This document shows positions 1 through 9,200 of a stretch of DNA of 27,315 nt, in pieces. Positions within the stretch are counted from its first letter, which is position 1. The number at the start of each line of letters is the position of its first letter. A program made the translations under genes and the position numbers. The DNA comes from Hondaea fermentalgiana (lineage: Eukaryota > Sar > Bigyra > Thraustochytrida > Thraustochytriidae): NCBI GenBank assembly GCA_014084085.1, contig NPFB01000159.1:1-27315 (forward strand), written 5' to 3'. Under the pieces are notes generated by a model. It was not told the DNA's origin and did not search any database. It was given only the letters and a program-made list of their open reading frames with translations.

Positions 1-512
1 CCGTGATGAGGCCGCCGCGCCCAACCTTGAGGTTTCGCTGGAAGAACATGGTGGACCGCGAGCACATACTCTGGCATACCGCTCCTCCCGTCTCGCAGGC
101 TGATCATCGCTTGCGAGTCATTGTTTGCTATCGGCGTTGCGTTGTCCTCGCCGATCGTCTCGCATGCTTGCTCGATTGTATCCTCGTCATTTTGGGCATC
201 ATCACGCAAGTCGATCCCAGTCGAGGTCGTGGCTCGCATAAGCAAGTCTCCACGATGGTCCATCGACTCCACCATGCGAAGAACTGCGTATGCAACGACA
301 TCGCGCCGCTCGGAATCGACAAACTTTTCCGATCGTTGCTGCTGTGCTTGCTGCTGCGATCGATGTTGGTCTGACAAGCTGTTGGAGCCTTCGTTTGTTG
401 CACCGCCCGGCGAAGCATGACACCCAGGCCGACGAGGACCACGAACCGTGCCACAACGAAAAACGCTTAGCAAGAGTACTTCGCAAGAGCGGATTCTCGA
501 ACAAAGTGTCAT
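1..512 (-). CDS. Unrecognised protein, N-terminal part; 3' end beyond the left edge
   Basis: One minus-strand frame is open from an ATG at 510-512 (the codon just upstream is a TAA) to the left edge, about 170 codons without a stop. The middle and distal part reads like real protein: a Gln-rich patch (about residues 65-73), then SEKFVDSERR, VVAYAVLRMVESMD, and an acidic stretch with DEDTIEQACETIGED, followed by MPEYVLAVHHVLP close to the edge. The plus-strand frame over the same bases is its codon-by-codon complement and looks like a shadow. I recognise no domain, and no function is proposed. The first 45 or so residues are Cys/Arg/Gly-rich and less convincing, so the true start, or a first intron, may differ. 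The gene is isolated from its nearest neighbour on the right by about 3.9 kb of repeat-rich DNA. Confidence 0.5.
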   Translation of the reverse strand, partial: MTLCSRIRSCEVLLLSVFRCGTVRGPRRPGCHASPGGATNEGSNSLSDQHRSQQQAQQQRSEKFVDSERRDVVAYAVLRMVESMDHRGDLLMRATTSTGIDLRDDAQNDEDTIEQACETIGEDNATPIANNDSQAMISLRDGRSGMPEYVLAVHHVLPAKPQGWARRPHH

Positions 513-1600
513 CGCTTAGCACACCAGGAGCTTGTTCAGGATGCTGGGAGTTTCAACAGTCATTGGTACCTTATTTGGCGCTTTGGCGTCTACCTTTGCC
601 CAATTACGACTTGGTACTCTCTGCCCATATTAGCGCCTATTACCACCACCCCACGCGGCCCGCAAACACGATAACTTTTCGTCTACGAAATTTCGTGGCT
701 CGAAAAGACCAGATTCGCGCTCTCCAGGCCGAGCCGAAGCCAGACGCCCTCGCCGCGGTCTGCGAAACGCAAGTGCGGATTTTCGGCCTGGCGGGTCTGT
801 CAAATCTCCGTAATAATTTGCTCAGAAATAGACGGTCTTTACAAAAGGGTCTTTTATTTGGGCCTCTTCGGGTGGTAAGGGCCGGCAGCGGCCTATGATC
901 TTGAGCTTGACTCACAGATTACGGGGAGCCGCATCAACGGTGTTGAGATTTTATCGTAGTCAATATGGTGTACATTTGGCGCCGCAAGATCTGGCAGTCT
1001 GACAGGGCGGGACTTGTGGAAGAGGATCGGGGACCGAAACGGGATCTCAGACTCACGCAGCATTGGCTGCGGCGGCTAGCAGCCAGCAGCAGAGGTCTTG
1101 GACTTGGACTTTTGTCCTTCCGAATGCATCGGACGAGAGTACGGTCAAGGCCAAGACATTCGAAATGGACAGCAAAAGACTTCCGGTCGGCCGATTCTTG
1201 CTAGCACACATGCCCGGAAGACAGTCAAGACCAGAGCAAGGAGGATTCCTCGTATCAGTGAAAGTAAAGTCCGCCGGGGCACCAAGCCGTTTGACTTGAT
1301 TGCATGCCGCGTCAGCGCTTCTTGCTTATCCGTTGCCGCGAGGGTCGTCGGAGCCGGAGTCCATGTCGCGGTCCTTCACGTAGGGGAGTTCGGGTCCGAT
1401 TCTTGGCTGGCACGATTTGTTCTCCGACTCATGATCGTAGTGATCGGTCGACCGGCCAGCCATGGAGGGTCGTTTGGGCCATGTTTTTATGATATTCGAT
1501 CTGGCGGATCGATCGCCTCAAACCAATCAGTATCTCAATTAATGAAAAGTACGGAAATGGTGCGGCGCATCGTCTCGAGACGGAGGCGCCGCTCGCAGGT
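513..1600. other. Gene-free stretch, nothing assignable
   Basis: About 1.1 kb of moderate-complexity sequence. Open frames up to about 200 codons exist on both strands (for example 290-898 plus and 640-915 minus), but their translations are Arg/Ser/Cys-rich, show no domain, and conflict with one another. I saw no tRNA- or rRNA-like sequence by eye. It probably holds upstream sequence or 5' UTR of the minus-strand gene at the left edge. Confidence 0.4.
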
Positions 1601-2000
1601 GTGGGTGGTGGCTGGCTGACCGCCCCAATCATCTCCGAGGGTACCGTTTGCCAGGAATCCGAGAACGGTCTTGCGCTCGAGATGCCTGCGAAGCTGGGTC
1701 CGTTTCTTTTCTTCCATCCTTCCTCGCCTCCTCTCCTTCCTTCATCCCTTCCCGCGTTGGATCCCCCTCTCCTTCCACCGCCACTGCGATTCCACGCGGC
1801 GCGGATATTCAGTCCACGGCCGTGCCAAGCCAATCCAGTTCGTTCTTGCATTTGATCGATCGTTTCTCATCCCTCCCTCAACTCACACAGGAAGGAGCGC
1901 GCAATTAAAATGTAATGGCAAATCCCGCAGTGGAGAGTGGCCGCCGCCTCCGCGGCCGCCGAGCGTCGGCCAGTCCATGCGCCCTGGCAGCCAGGCTGCC

Positions 2001-2040
2001 GTGCCATGCCATGCCATGCCATGCCATGCCATGCCATGCC
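2001..2040. repeat. (ATGCC)n pentamer microsatellite
   Basis: GTGCC followed by seven perfect ATGCC units, then GGGCC copies and a run of CCCT units (about 2061-2081). It lies in non-coding sequence. Confidence 0.9.
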
Positions 2041-3061
2041 GGGCCGGGCCGGGCGAGGCTTCCCTCCCTCCCTCCCTCCCTCGTCGCGCGTCGAGTCGGA
2101 GCCGCGGCGCAGACGGCAGCGGAGTCGAGAGCGCTCGATGACGCATGGCCGATATTGAGAGCGATGTGTTGACCGTGAGGAGACTTTTTATTCGCCCCCT
2201 GGCGGACCATCTGTGGGGGCGGGCATACGTTACGATGCCGTCGTCCACGTTGTCTCGCGTTTTGTTGGCTTGTGTTTTGTTGTCTTGCGTCGGTGCCGAC
2301 GATCTGATCTTGTGCTGGGCGCTGCTGCAGCAGCAGCTGCAGCTGCAGCATCTCGCCCGCTCGCTCGCACGCACACAGGCACGCAAGCGTCTTCGTGCAC
2401 GCATGCTCGCTGCGAACGACGCATGCGTTTGTACCTCCGCGTGTTTGCGGGGCCTGCACCGCCGGTCGCCGTGCCTCGCCACGCTTCGTCGCGACGGCCG
2501 CGCGCGACTGCGAGTCCATCCGCACCTGGCCCGCCCGCCAGCACCGCCAGCTGCTCTGCGGCTGCCAACACCGAGCACGCGCGCGGCCGCGACGTGGATG
2601 GGTGCTGGACCTCCGGGAAGAAAAGGTCCAGCCGCACCGCCGCTGCGTGGCCGGCCAGGGCCGTCGCCGAGCTCGAAGAAGTTGGTCGACGACGAAGGCG
2701 ATGTTATGTTGGTGCTGGTAGTGGTGGCCTTGGAGGGCGCCGGCCGGCACGTCTGGCGGAGGCTGGTGGAGAGGGAGGCGAAGAGTGAAATGACCCCCGG
2801 GCGGATCGGAGCAGCCTCGAGCCACGCCGCGGCAGAGCGAAGGATGGAGGAGCCAAGCTGGCTAGACGCTGGCTCGACGCGGAGGCGCGCTCGGGTACTT
2901 TACTCTACTCCTTTTGCCGGCGGTTCGCAGCGTAGCGCATTGCTGTTGCTGTTGCTGTCGCTGTTGCTGTCGCTGTTGCTGATGCTGCAGCTGCAGCTGC
3001 GAAGGGGGAATGCGATTCTTTGGTGTTAGTTTGACTGTGAGCGATCGATTTGTTGACGTGC

Positions 3062-3095
3062 GAGCAAGGCCGCGCTCGCAAGGCCGCGCTCGCAA
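3062..3095. repeat. Tandem duplication of a 16-bp GC-rich unit
   Basis: The unit GCAAGGCCGCGCTC plus two bases occurs twice back to back, with a third partial start (GCAAG). It is in non-coding sequence. Confidence 0.8.
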
Positions 3096-3332
3096 GCGCC
3101 GAAGGCGTCCGTTTCGAGGTCGGGCTTCCCGAGGCGCGGCCTCGCAAATCCGCAACCCCGACCGAGCCCGCTGAGCCGCTGAGACGGAGTCCAGGTGAGT
3201 GAAGCCGCAGCCGAGAAGGCGGAGTAGAGCAGCTGCAGCAGCGGTAGCAGCAGCAGCAGCAGCGAGGACGGGGACGAGGACGAGGACGAGGCCAGGAATC
3301 CAGGCTTCCCGGCCGAGCCCGATCCCGCGACG

Positions 3333-3357
3333 AGGGAGGGAGGGAGGGAGGGAGGGG
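3333..3357. repeat. (GGGA)n tetramer microsatellite
   Basis: About six GGGA units in a purine-rich strand; mirror of the CCCT run at 2061-2081. Confidence 0.85.
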
Positions 3358-3540
3358 GAGCCGGCGGCGTCCATTTGCGGCGGAGGCGGCGAAGTCCCGG
3401 AGCAGCGAGGGAGCAGGAGAAAGGGACCTCGGCGAGGGCGCAGCATCGATCGTGCCGGCGGCCTGCGAGGCGAGGAGCGAGGGCAGAACCCGAAAGCAGC
3501 GGAGCGACGAGCACGCCGTCGAGGCGGACGAGGCGCGGAG

Positions 3541-3590
3541 CAGAGCAGAGCAGAGCAGAGCAGAGCAGAGCAGAGCAGAGCAGTGCAGAG
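3541..3590. repeat. (CAGAG)n pentamer microsatellite, long copy
   Basis: Eight perfect CAGAG units, then CAGTG and CAGAG. The same pentamer returns at 4316-4336 and 13731-13753, each time in sequence just upstream of a gene. Confidence 0.95.
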
Positions 3591-3918
3591 CTGATTCACT
3601 TACTTCCTTCCTTACTCCGCTTGCTTGCTTAGGAGCGAGCGCGTTCGCAGAAGCAAGCCACGCAGCGCAGAGGTCTCGTCCATTCCGCCAGCCACCCGCC
3701 CGCCCACCCGCCCAGCCACCCGCGCGAGACCTGCGGAAAAAGCACGAGCTCGTCGATCGCTCGCGGGCACTGACCGACCGACCGACCGCCAGGCCTGGCT
3801 TCGAGCCTCGCAAGCGCAGCAGCCTCGCGCGCGGACGCCAAGCCTGCCAGCCTGCCTGCCTGCCTGCAGAAAGCCTGCCTCGCTTGCTGTTGAGGAAGAG
3901 ACGCGGCACGCGCTGCTT

Positions 3919-3957
3919 GCTCTTTCTTTCTTTCTTTCTTTCTTTCCTTCTTTCCAG
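3919..3957 (+). promoter_or_regulatory. (TTTC)n pyrimidine tract, possible 3' splice site
   Basis: A run of CTTT/TTTC units ends in TTTCCAG and is followed by CTG repeats. It looks like a strong 3' splice acceptor on the plus strand, about 460 bases before the MHYT start codon. It could pair with GTGAGT at 3195. Without transcript data it may simply be a microsatellite. Confidence 0.35.
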
Positions 3958-4315
3958 CTGCTGCTGCTGCGTCCTGGCGCCTTTAGGCTGAGGCCTAAAC
4001 AGCGGACACCCCTTCCACCTCCGCCCACCTGCCGCGGCCGCGCGCGCCGCGCGCCTCCCGCGCACACACACACGCACACGCGCGGCTCTCTCGCAAGCAG
4101 GCGGGATAGGCAAGCACGCGCAAGCACAAACCAAACGCGCACACACCCGCCCAGCCGGCCGCGCCACCTCGTCGCGACAGGCCTAGTCCTGAATCGCTCG
4201 ACGCGCGAGCACGTGCACCGACCGCAGCAGCGGCGGCGAGGCAAAACTCTTGGCCGCGGGAGACCGAGGGCCAAGCTCGAGTCGACCGCGCAGGGGAGCT
4301 CGGCACGGGACGGCA

Positions 4316-4336
4316 AGAGCAGAGCAGAGCAGAGCA
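4316..4336. repeat. (AGAGC)n pentamer microsatellite, short copy
   Basis: Four AGAGC units about 75 bases upstream of the MHYT start codon, same motif and same strand as the array at 3541-3590. Confidence 0.9.
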
Positions 4337-4414
4337 GACAGCTCGGAGCGACGAGGTGATTGAGATTCCTGAGGAGCACCCCTGTTGCAGCGAAGGTAGA
4401 CGAACTAAGGCAAG

Positions 4415-5590
4415 ATGGCCGACGTGTACGACATGCTGGCGACCATCCCCGAGGGCACGGAGCTGCACGGGAGCTTCGACCCGGCCCTCGTCGCGGCAAG
4501 CATCTGCGTGTCCATTTGCGGAGCATGGGCCGGTGTGAACATGATGGAGTCCTTTCGGACGGAGAAAAAGGAGATCACTAGGCAAGCCATGCTCCTCATG
4601 TTCGGCTTCCTCATCGGCGGCGTCGGTATTTGGGCCATGCATTTCGTGGGCATGAACGCCTTTCAACTCGAGTTCGAGGTCTCTGGTGTCGTGTACACCG
4701 TCCCCGTCAGGTTTAACGTGGCCATCACGACCGTCTCCTTTCTCTGCGCAGCTCTCTTTCTCTACGTGGGCGCCTACATCGCCTCCACGGACGTCTTCTT
4801 TGGCGCAAGTACCGAGGAGGCGCTCACCGCACTGCAGGCCATGATCGAACTCAAGGAGCTCATGCGCGTGGGAAAGCGCATCAAATTCATCGCTCTCTTC
4901 AAGCACCCATGGCGTCTCATCGCCGGAGGCATCATCGCAGGCACCGGAGTCTGCATCATGCATTTCGAGGGAATGACTGCGATCGATCAGAATGGCTTTG
5001 AAATTAAGTGGAAGCCCGGTATCGTCGTTGCCGCTTGCTTCATCGCGGCGACCGTCGCCTCCGTGGGCTTCTGGATTGTCTTTCGCTTCCTCCAGTGGCG
5101 CCCCGACTCCGAGATCTCGCGTCTCATTGGCGCCATCATCATCGCCCTCGCAGTCTGCAGCATGCACTATACCGGTATGTTGGCCGCCACCTATGTCGCA
5201 ACGGGAGAAAGCGGCGAGCCTTCCGGCGTGCTTTCCAAGGACGTTCTCCTGGTGGGCCTTCTCGTCGCTGCTGCCCTCGTCGTTCTTGGCTTTTCCGGTA
5301 TCGCGATTCATGCACGGAAGAGCATTACCGTCTATCGCGACGAGATCACGGAGGACATGATCCGAATGATTGAGAAGCAGGTCAATCGCTCGAGCAACTA
5401 CGAGGATCTGCTTTACAACCTCAACAAGCATGTCATCAAGGCTCTCCGGGTCCGCACGACCAAGAGCACCAACCGTACGAATAAGACTGGCGAGTACACG
5501 AATGAGCTGACCGTGGGCCAAAGCGAGCCAGGCTCATCTGTCGACCCTCTCAGCTCACAGTTTGCTCAGAGCAACTCTCGCGTTGCCTAA
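4415..5590 (+). CDS. MHYT-domain seven-helix integral membrane protein
   Basis: 391 residues, probably a membrane sensor. Three copies of the MHYT hallmark are visible at the ends of helices: MHFVGM (75-80), MHFEGM (182-187) and MHYTGM (250-255). About seven hydrophobic helices can be drawn (roughly 24-43, 58-78, 100-123, 166-186, 201-224, 235-253, 275-297). This is the family plan, in which conserved His/Met are proposed to hold copper and sense O2, CO or NO. The last 95 residues are a hydrophilic cytoplasmic-type tail. No GGDEF, EAL or kinase domain is attached, unlike most bacterial members. The start at 4415 has AAG before ATG and G after, a good eukaryotic context. No intron is needed in the coding part. 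The ligand is unknown; the domain assignment is firm. Confidence 0.92.
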   Translation: MADVYDMLATIPEGTELHGSFDPALVAASICVSICGAWAGVNMMESFRTEKKEITRQAMLLMFGFLIGGVGIWAMHFVGMNAFQLEFEVSGVVYTVPVRFNVAITTVSFLCAALFLYVGAYIASTDVFFGASTEEALTALQAMIELKELMRVGKRIKFIALFKHPWRLIAGGIIAGTGVCIMHFEGMTAIDQNGFEIKWKPGIVVAACFIAATVASVGFWIVFRFLQWRPDSEISRLIGAIIIALAVCSMHYTGMLAATYVATGESGEPSGVLSKDVLLVGLLVAAALVVLGFSGIAIHARKSITVYRDEITEDMIRMIEKQVNRSSNYEDLLYNLNKHVIKALRVRTTKSTNRTNKTGEYTNELTVGQSEPGSSVDPLSSQFAQSNSRVA

Positions 5591-6285
5591 ATTCGTTCCG
5601 TCGCTCTCGCTTCCTCGCTGGCTTTGGGAGCTTCTACTTTTTCTTTTGCATTTTTGACAGTCGGCCCCCAAGTAAGATATGAATTACATTTCGCACATTT
5701 TTTTGGCTTTGAAACGCTTAGAAATCATGCGAGTCGCCTTCCCTGCAGTGGTGGTATTCTCGTGCTCCCTTCCAATGTGAACGAGCGTAGTTTCCGAGTT
5801 TGCTCAACTCTTACCGCGCTCTCTGCCTTTCTCCTTTTCGACGCTTTCCTTTTCTGTCAGCTGGTTCATGGCGTCGGCTCTGTGGCATCATTCTCAGATC
5901 ACATCAGATCAGATCACAACAAATCACTCAGACGACATCAGATCAGATCAGATCACTCAGATTACATCAGATCACATCAGATCACATCAGATCACATCAG
6001 ATCAGATCAAGCTCGTGCTGCTGCGCAAATGCTGCTGCGCCAAGCAGCAGTTCCTCTTCTCTTGCGTCCTTTGCGGGGGTGGGGGGGCTTCGCCGGCCGA
6101 GTCCTCCCTCTCGTCCTCCCCACTTCACTTCTTCCTCCCGCCCGTCACTTTCCCCTCTTGCACTAACTAACCACCGCGGGCGGCGCCAAATCCAAAAAGG
6201 GAAAAAAAGAAAGCGAGAGGGAAGAGCGCCATCGATCGATCAGGCTGGCGACGCGCGGAGCGCGCGCTGCGCGTGAGGAGGAGCG
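5591..6285. other. Intergenic region between MHYT and SET genes
   Basis: 695 bases between two plus-strand genes. The first part is T-rich (3' UTR of the MHYT gene). The middle holds an ATCAG-type microsatellite. The last 250 bases become pyrimidine-rich then GC-rich, consistent with the promoter and 5' UTR of the SET gene. No gene is seen. Confidence 0.6.
5895..6009. repeat. ATCAG / ATCACATCAG microsatellite
   Basis: About 115 bases built from ATCAG, ATCAC and the decamer ATCACATCAG (about four consecutive decamers near 5963-6002), with imperfect units to the left. It is rich in GATC sites. It sits about 280-390 bases upstream of the SET-gene start codon. Confidence 0.9.
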
Positions 6286-9200
6286 ATGGGCGGCGGGCGG
6301 CGGGCGGGCAGCGGCGGCGGCGTGGCCGGCGACGGCGGAGTAGCGCTGGACGACGTGCTGCCCCCGGGCGAGCCGTTCTGCGTGGTATGCTTTGGGCCCG
6401 GGCGCGGCGGCGCCGCGGCGCCCATGGAACGACGTGAACGCGTACTTGCGTGCGTGTCTTGCGGCCACGGCATGCACGCGCGCTGCATGGGGCTCCCCGA
6501 AGACACCAAGGCGCCCTTTTGCTGCGACTCGTGCACAGACTTCACCGGCGGAGGCGAAAAGCCGCGACGCGTCGCCAAGGTCAAGCTCCAGCGCGATTGC
6601 CCTCTCTGCACGAACGGCCTGCAGGGCGGCTTCCTCGCCACGACGGCTGGACCCGACGTGTGGGCGCACGCGAGCTGCGTCTCGGCCAACGACTACGTTT
6701 CCTTCGATGCCCAGTCGCGTAGAGCCGATATTTCCCAGATCCCCGGCGAAAGGAGCGCACTGACCTGCGAGCTCTGTGGCAAAGCTGGCTCTCCCGGTTG
6801 TCTGCCCTGCCGCGGAGGCTGCGGGTCCTCCGCCTTTCATGCGACCTGCGCGCTCGTCCTCGGTGTGAAAAGCGGCTACGCGGTCGATCGCTGCCCCTCC
6901 TGCTCACAGGCGGCCGCGGTGATTCGGCATCGCTTGCCCTTTCTTACCGCTCTCGACAGTTGTGGAGACATCATTCCGGACATTGATAGAGAATCCCTCA
7001 AAGCCGTCATCAACGAGGGCCGCTGCGATCGTACCCCTTTTACTGCCGAGCTCGTCCGCCTCAAGGCCATCGAGCGTCCTGCTGACAAGGCCTTTGCCAC
7101 GGTTATGCGGGACCTCGCCGGCTTCTCAGGCCCGCGCACGCGCCAAGAAAAAATCGCCTTGGCAGCAGAGTATCAGCGCATTACCAAGATGGGCAAGGCT
7201 CCCGCCACCGTTTTAAAGTTCTTTCGGAATATTATCCCAGAGGCTGAGGAGAGCGACATTCTCGTTGAGGTCACCTCTGTCAGTCTGCAGAGCCCCGAGC
7301 CTTCCTCGCGTCGGTCTCGGCCGCGCTTTCCAGGCTTTCGAGACTCCCCCATGCTATATTTTGATGTCGAACGCTTCGCCAACGAGGCCAACATCATCTT
7401 CGTACTTTCACCCGGCATCGAGCGCGCCACCGTCCAGCTCATGGTGCGCACCGCGGCACGCGCCATCGAGGAACTCCTCCTTTCCCGCGTCTTTCGTGTT
7501 GGGGTCGCCGAACGCGCCCGGGCCGCGCTCGCGAGCGGCGCCGATGGCCTCGAGGAGGCCATCGGCTCGAGCACTCCCGGCAAACGAGGGTCCTCTTCGA
7601 GCAAAAAACGACGCAAAAGCTCCTCTGCAGCTGCGAGCGCCGCCAAAAACGGCGCCGCTACCTCCGCCGCTTCCGCAAATGGGCCCGAGGGAAAATCTGA
7701 GCAGGATGAGGATGATGTGAGCCTCTTTAAACTTGAAGGGCACGAAGTCCGCATGACGAATCAAATTGCGTATAGTGTGTTTAGTCGCGTGGGACGCGAA
7801 CTCGAGCACAACGCGACCGTCGAACCGTACCTGAACGGCAAGTGGAACAAGGCACCTTACCCAAGACGCCCATATGAAGAGATCAAGGAATACGCGCCCA
7901 CACCGGGTCTTAGTGCGCGCGAACAAAAGGAGGTCCTCGATATTCTTAAAACCTCCAAGCGCGCAGAGTGCGATCAGTCTGACCTCTGCGCGCAGATCGT
8001 GCCCTTTAATCTCGCGGAGAACCGTTTTGAAACGCCTGCGCGCTGCAAGTCGCGCCGTGTGGGCTGCCATCGCACGGCCGTAGGGTCCAAGCGGCCGCTT
8101 CGCGTTGGCCAGCAAGTCCAGGTTGCAGACATGTGGGGTCTCGACTGCTACACGCGCCGCAACGTGCAAACAGTCTTGCGCATGGCGGCGGGGCTCGAGA
8201 CCGAGTTGCTTCAGCGCAGCTTTGTTCAGCGCATCCTTCTCCCCGTTGTCGACGCCCAACCGGCTCACCGGGCCCATAACTTAGTGCACGCCATGCGCTC
8301 CATTCTCGGTGTCGTTGGTCGACCTCCTGTCGCCTCGGACGCCCACGAGGCCGCAGCGCAGCCACGCCTTCCGGTCGCGCTCGCCGACATCCCGACCTTT
8401 GAGTCTGACTTCACACCCGACGACCGACCCGAGGTCGCCAGCAAGGTCGCGCAGATTATTGCCGCGGCGACGGCATCCTATCCGGAACTTTCCAAGGACC
8501 GTGTGCGTGCCGGCGCAGTATGTCTCCTCTTTGCTGTGCGCAATTGGGGTCTCAATGCGTTTCGCGTGCACCCCAAGGGCGTCGGCGTGCAGTGCACCGA
8601 GCGCAACGGTCTGCGCTCCGGAACCTTTGTCACCGAATATCTGGGAGAGCTTTTTGCGCCGTGGCGCTGGTTTGAGAAACAGGACGCCATCAAGAATGCC
8701 CAGAAAAAGTGCCGCTTTAAGCCTATTCTGCCCGACTTTTACAACATCATGATGGAGCGTCACGAGGATGACGAGCAGGGCTACGACGTTGCTTACATCG
8801 ATCCCATTGTGCGCGGTAACTTTGCGTCCCGTCTGAGTCATAGTTGCGAACCAAACTGTGCGACCGTGGTGATGGTTGTCAATGGCCGCTACGTCGTCAC
8901 GGTGTATACTTTGCGCGAAATCGGTTTTGGTGAAGAGCTCACCTTTGACTATTCTTCCGTGACGGAGGATGAAAGCGAATTCAAGGCCGCGACTTGTCTC
9001 TGCGGCTCCTTGGGTTGCCGCGGTTCCTTTCTCTACTACGCTGGTGTGGGTGCCTTTGCTCAGGTCCTTGCTGATGAGCACACCTTCTTGCATCGGAACG
9101 CGCTCGTCTACGCCGCTTGTGCGAACCCTGTCCTCAACCAGGACGACAAAGCGCGGCTGGTGCGCGCCGGCATCAAAAAGGCTGCTCTTCGGGATAGTCC

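Larger units (their letters stand above)
1601..4414. promoter_or_regulatory. Long CpG-rich, repeat-laden region upstream of the MHYT gene; probable promoter and 5' UTR
   Basis: Roughly 2.8 kb dominated by short tandem repeats: pyrimidine tracts, (ATGCC)n, (GGGA)n, (CAGAG)n, CTG/CAG-rich runs and (TTTC)n. The many overlapping open frames here are low-complexity and are not credible genes. A consensus-like donor (CCAG then GTGAGT at 3195-3200) and a very good acceptor (long T/C tract, then TTTCCAG ending at 3957) could bound a 763-nt 5' UTR intron of the downstream MHYT gene. This is inferred from splice-site shape only. The last 75 bases before the MHYT start follow an AGAGC pentamer run. Confidence 0.35.

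Noticed and set aside
290..898. 202-codon plus-strand open frame
   Set aside because: Overlaps the better-looking minus-strand frame at 1-512, and its translation shows no family resemblance.
1905..3029. Several 200-300-codon open frames on both strands
   Set aside because: Low-complexity translations from repeats in GC-rich DNA, mutually overlapping, with no domain.
3995..5521. 508-codon minus-strand open frame
   Set aside because: Antisense to the MHYT gene and extended into low-complexity upstream DNA; no recognisable domain.
5895..6009. CRISPR-like direct repeats
   Set aside because: Units are only 5-10 bases, without unique spacers, in a eukaryotic context: a microsatellite.
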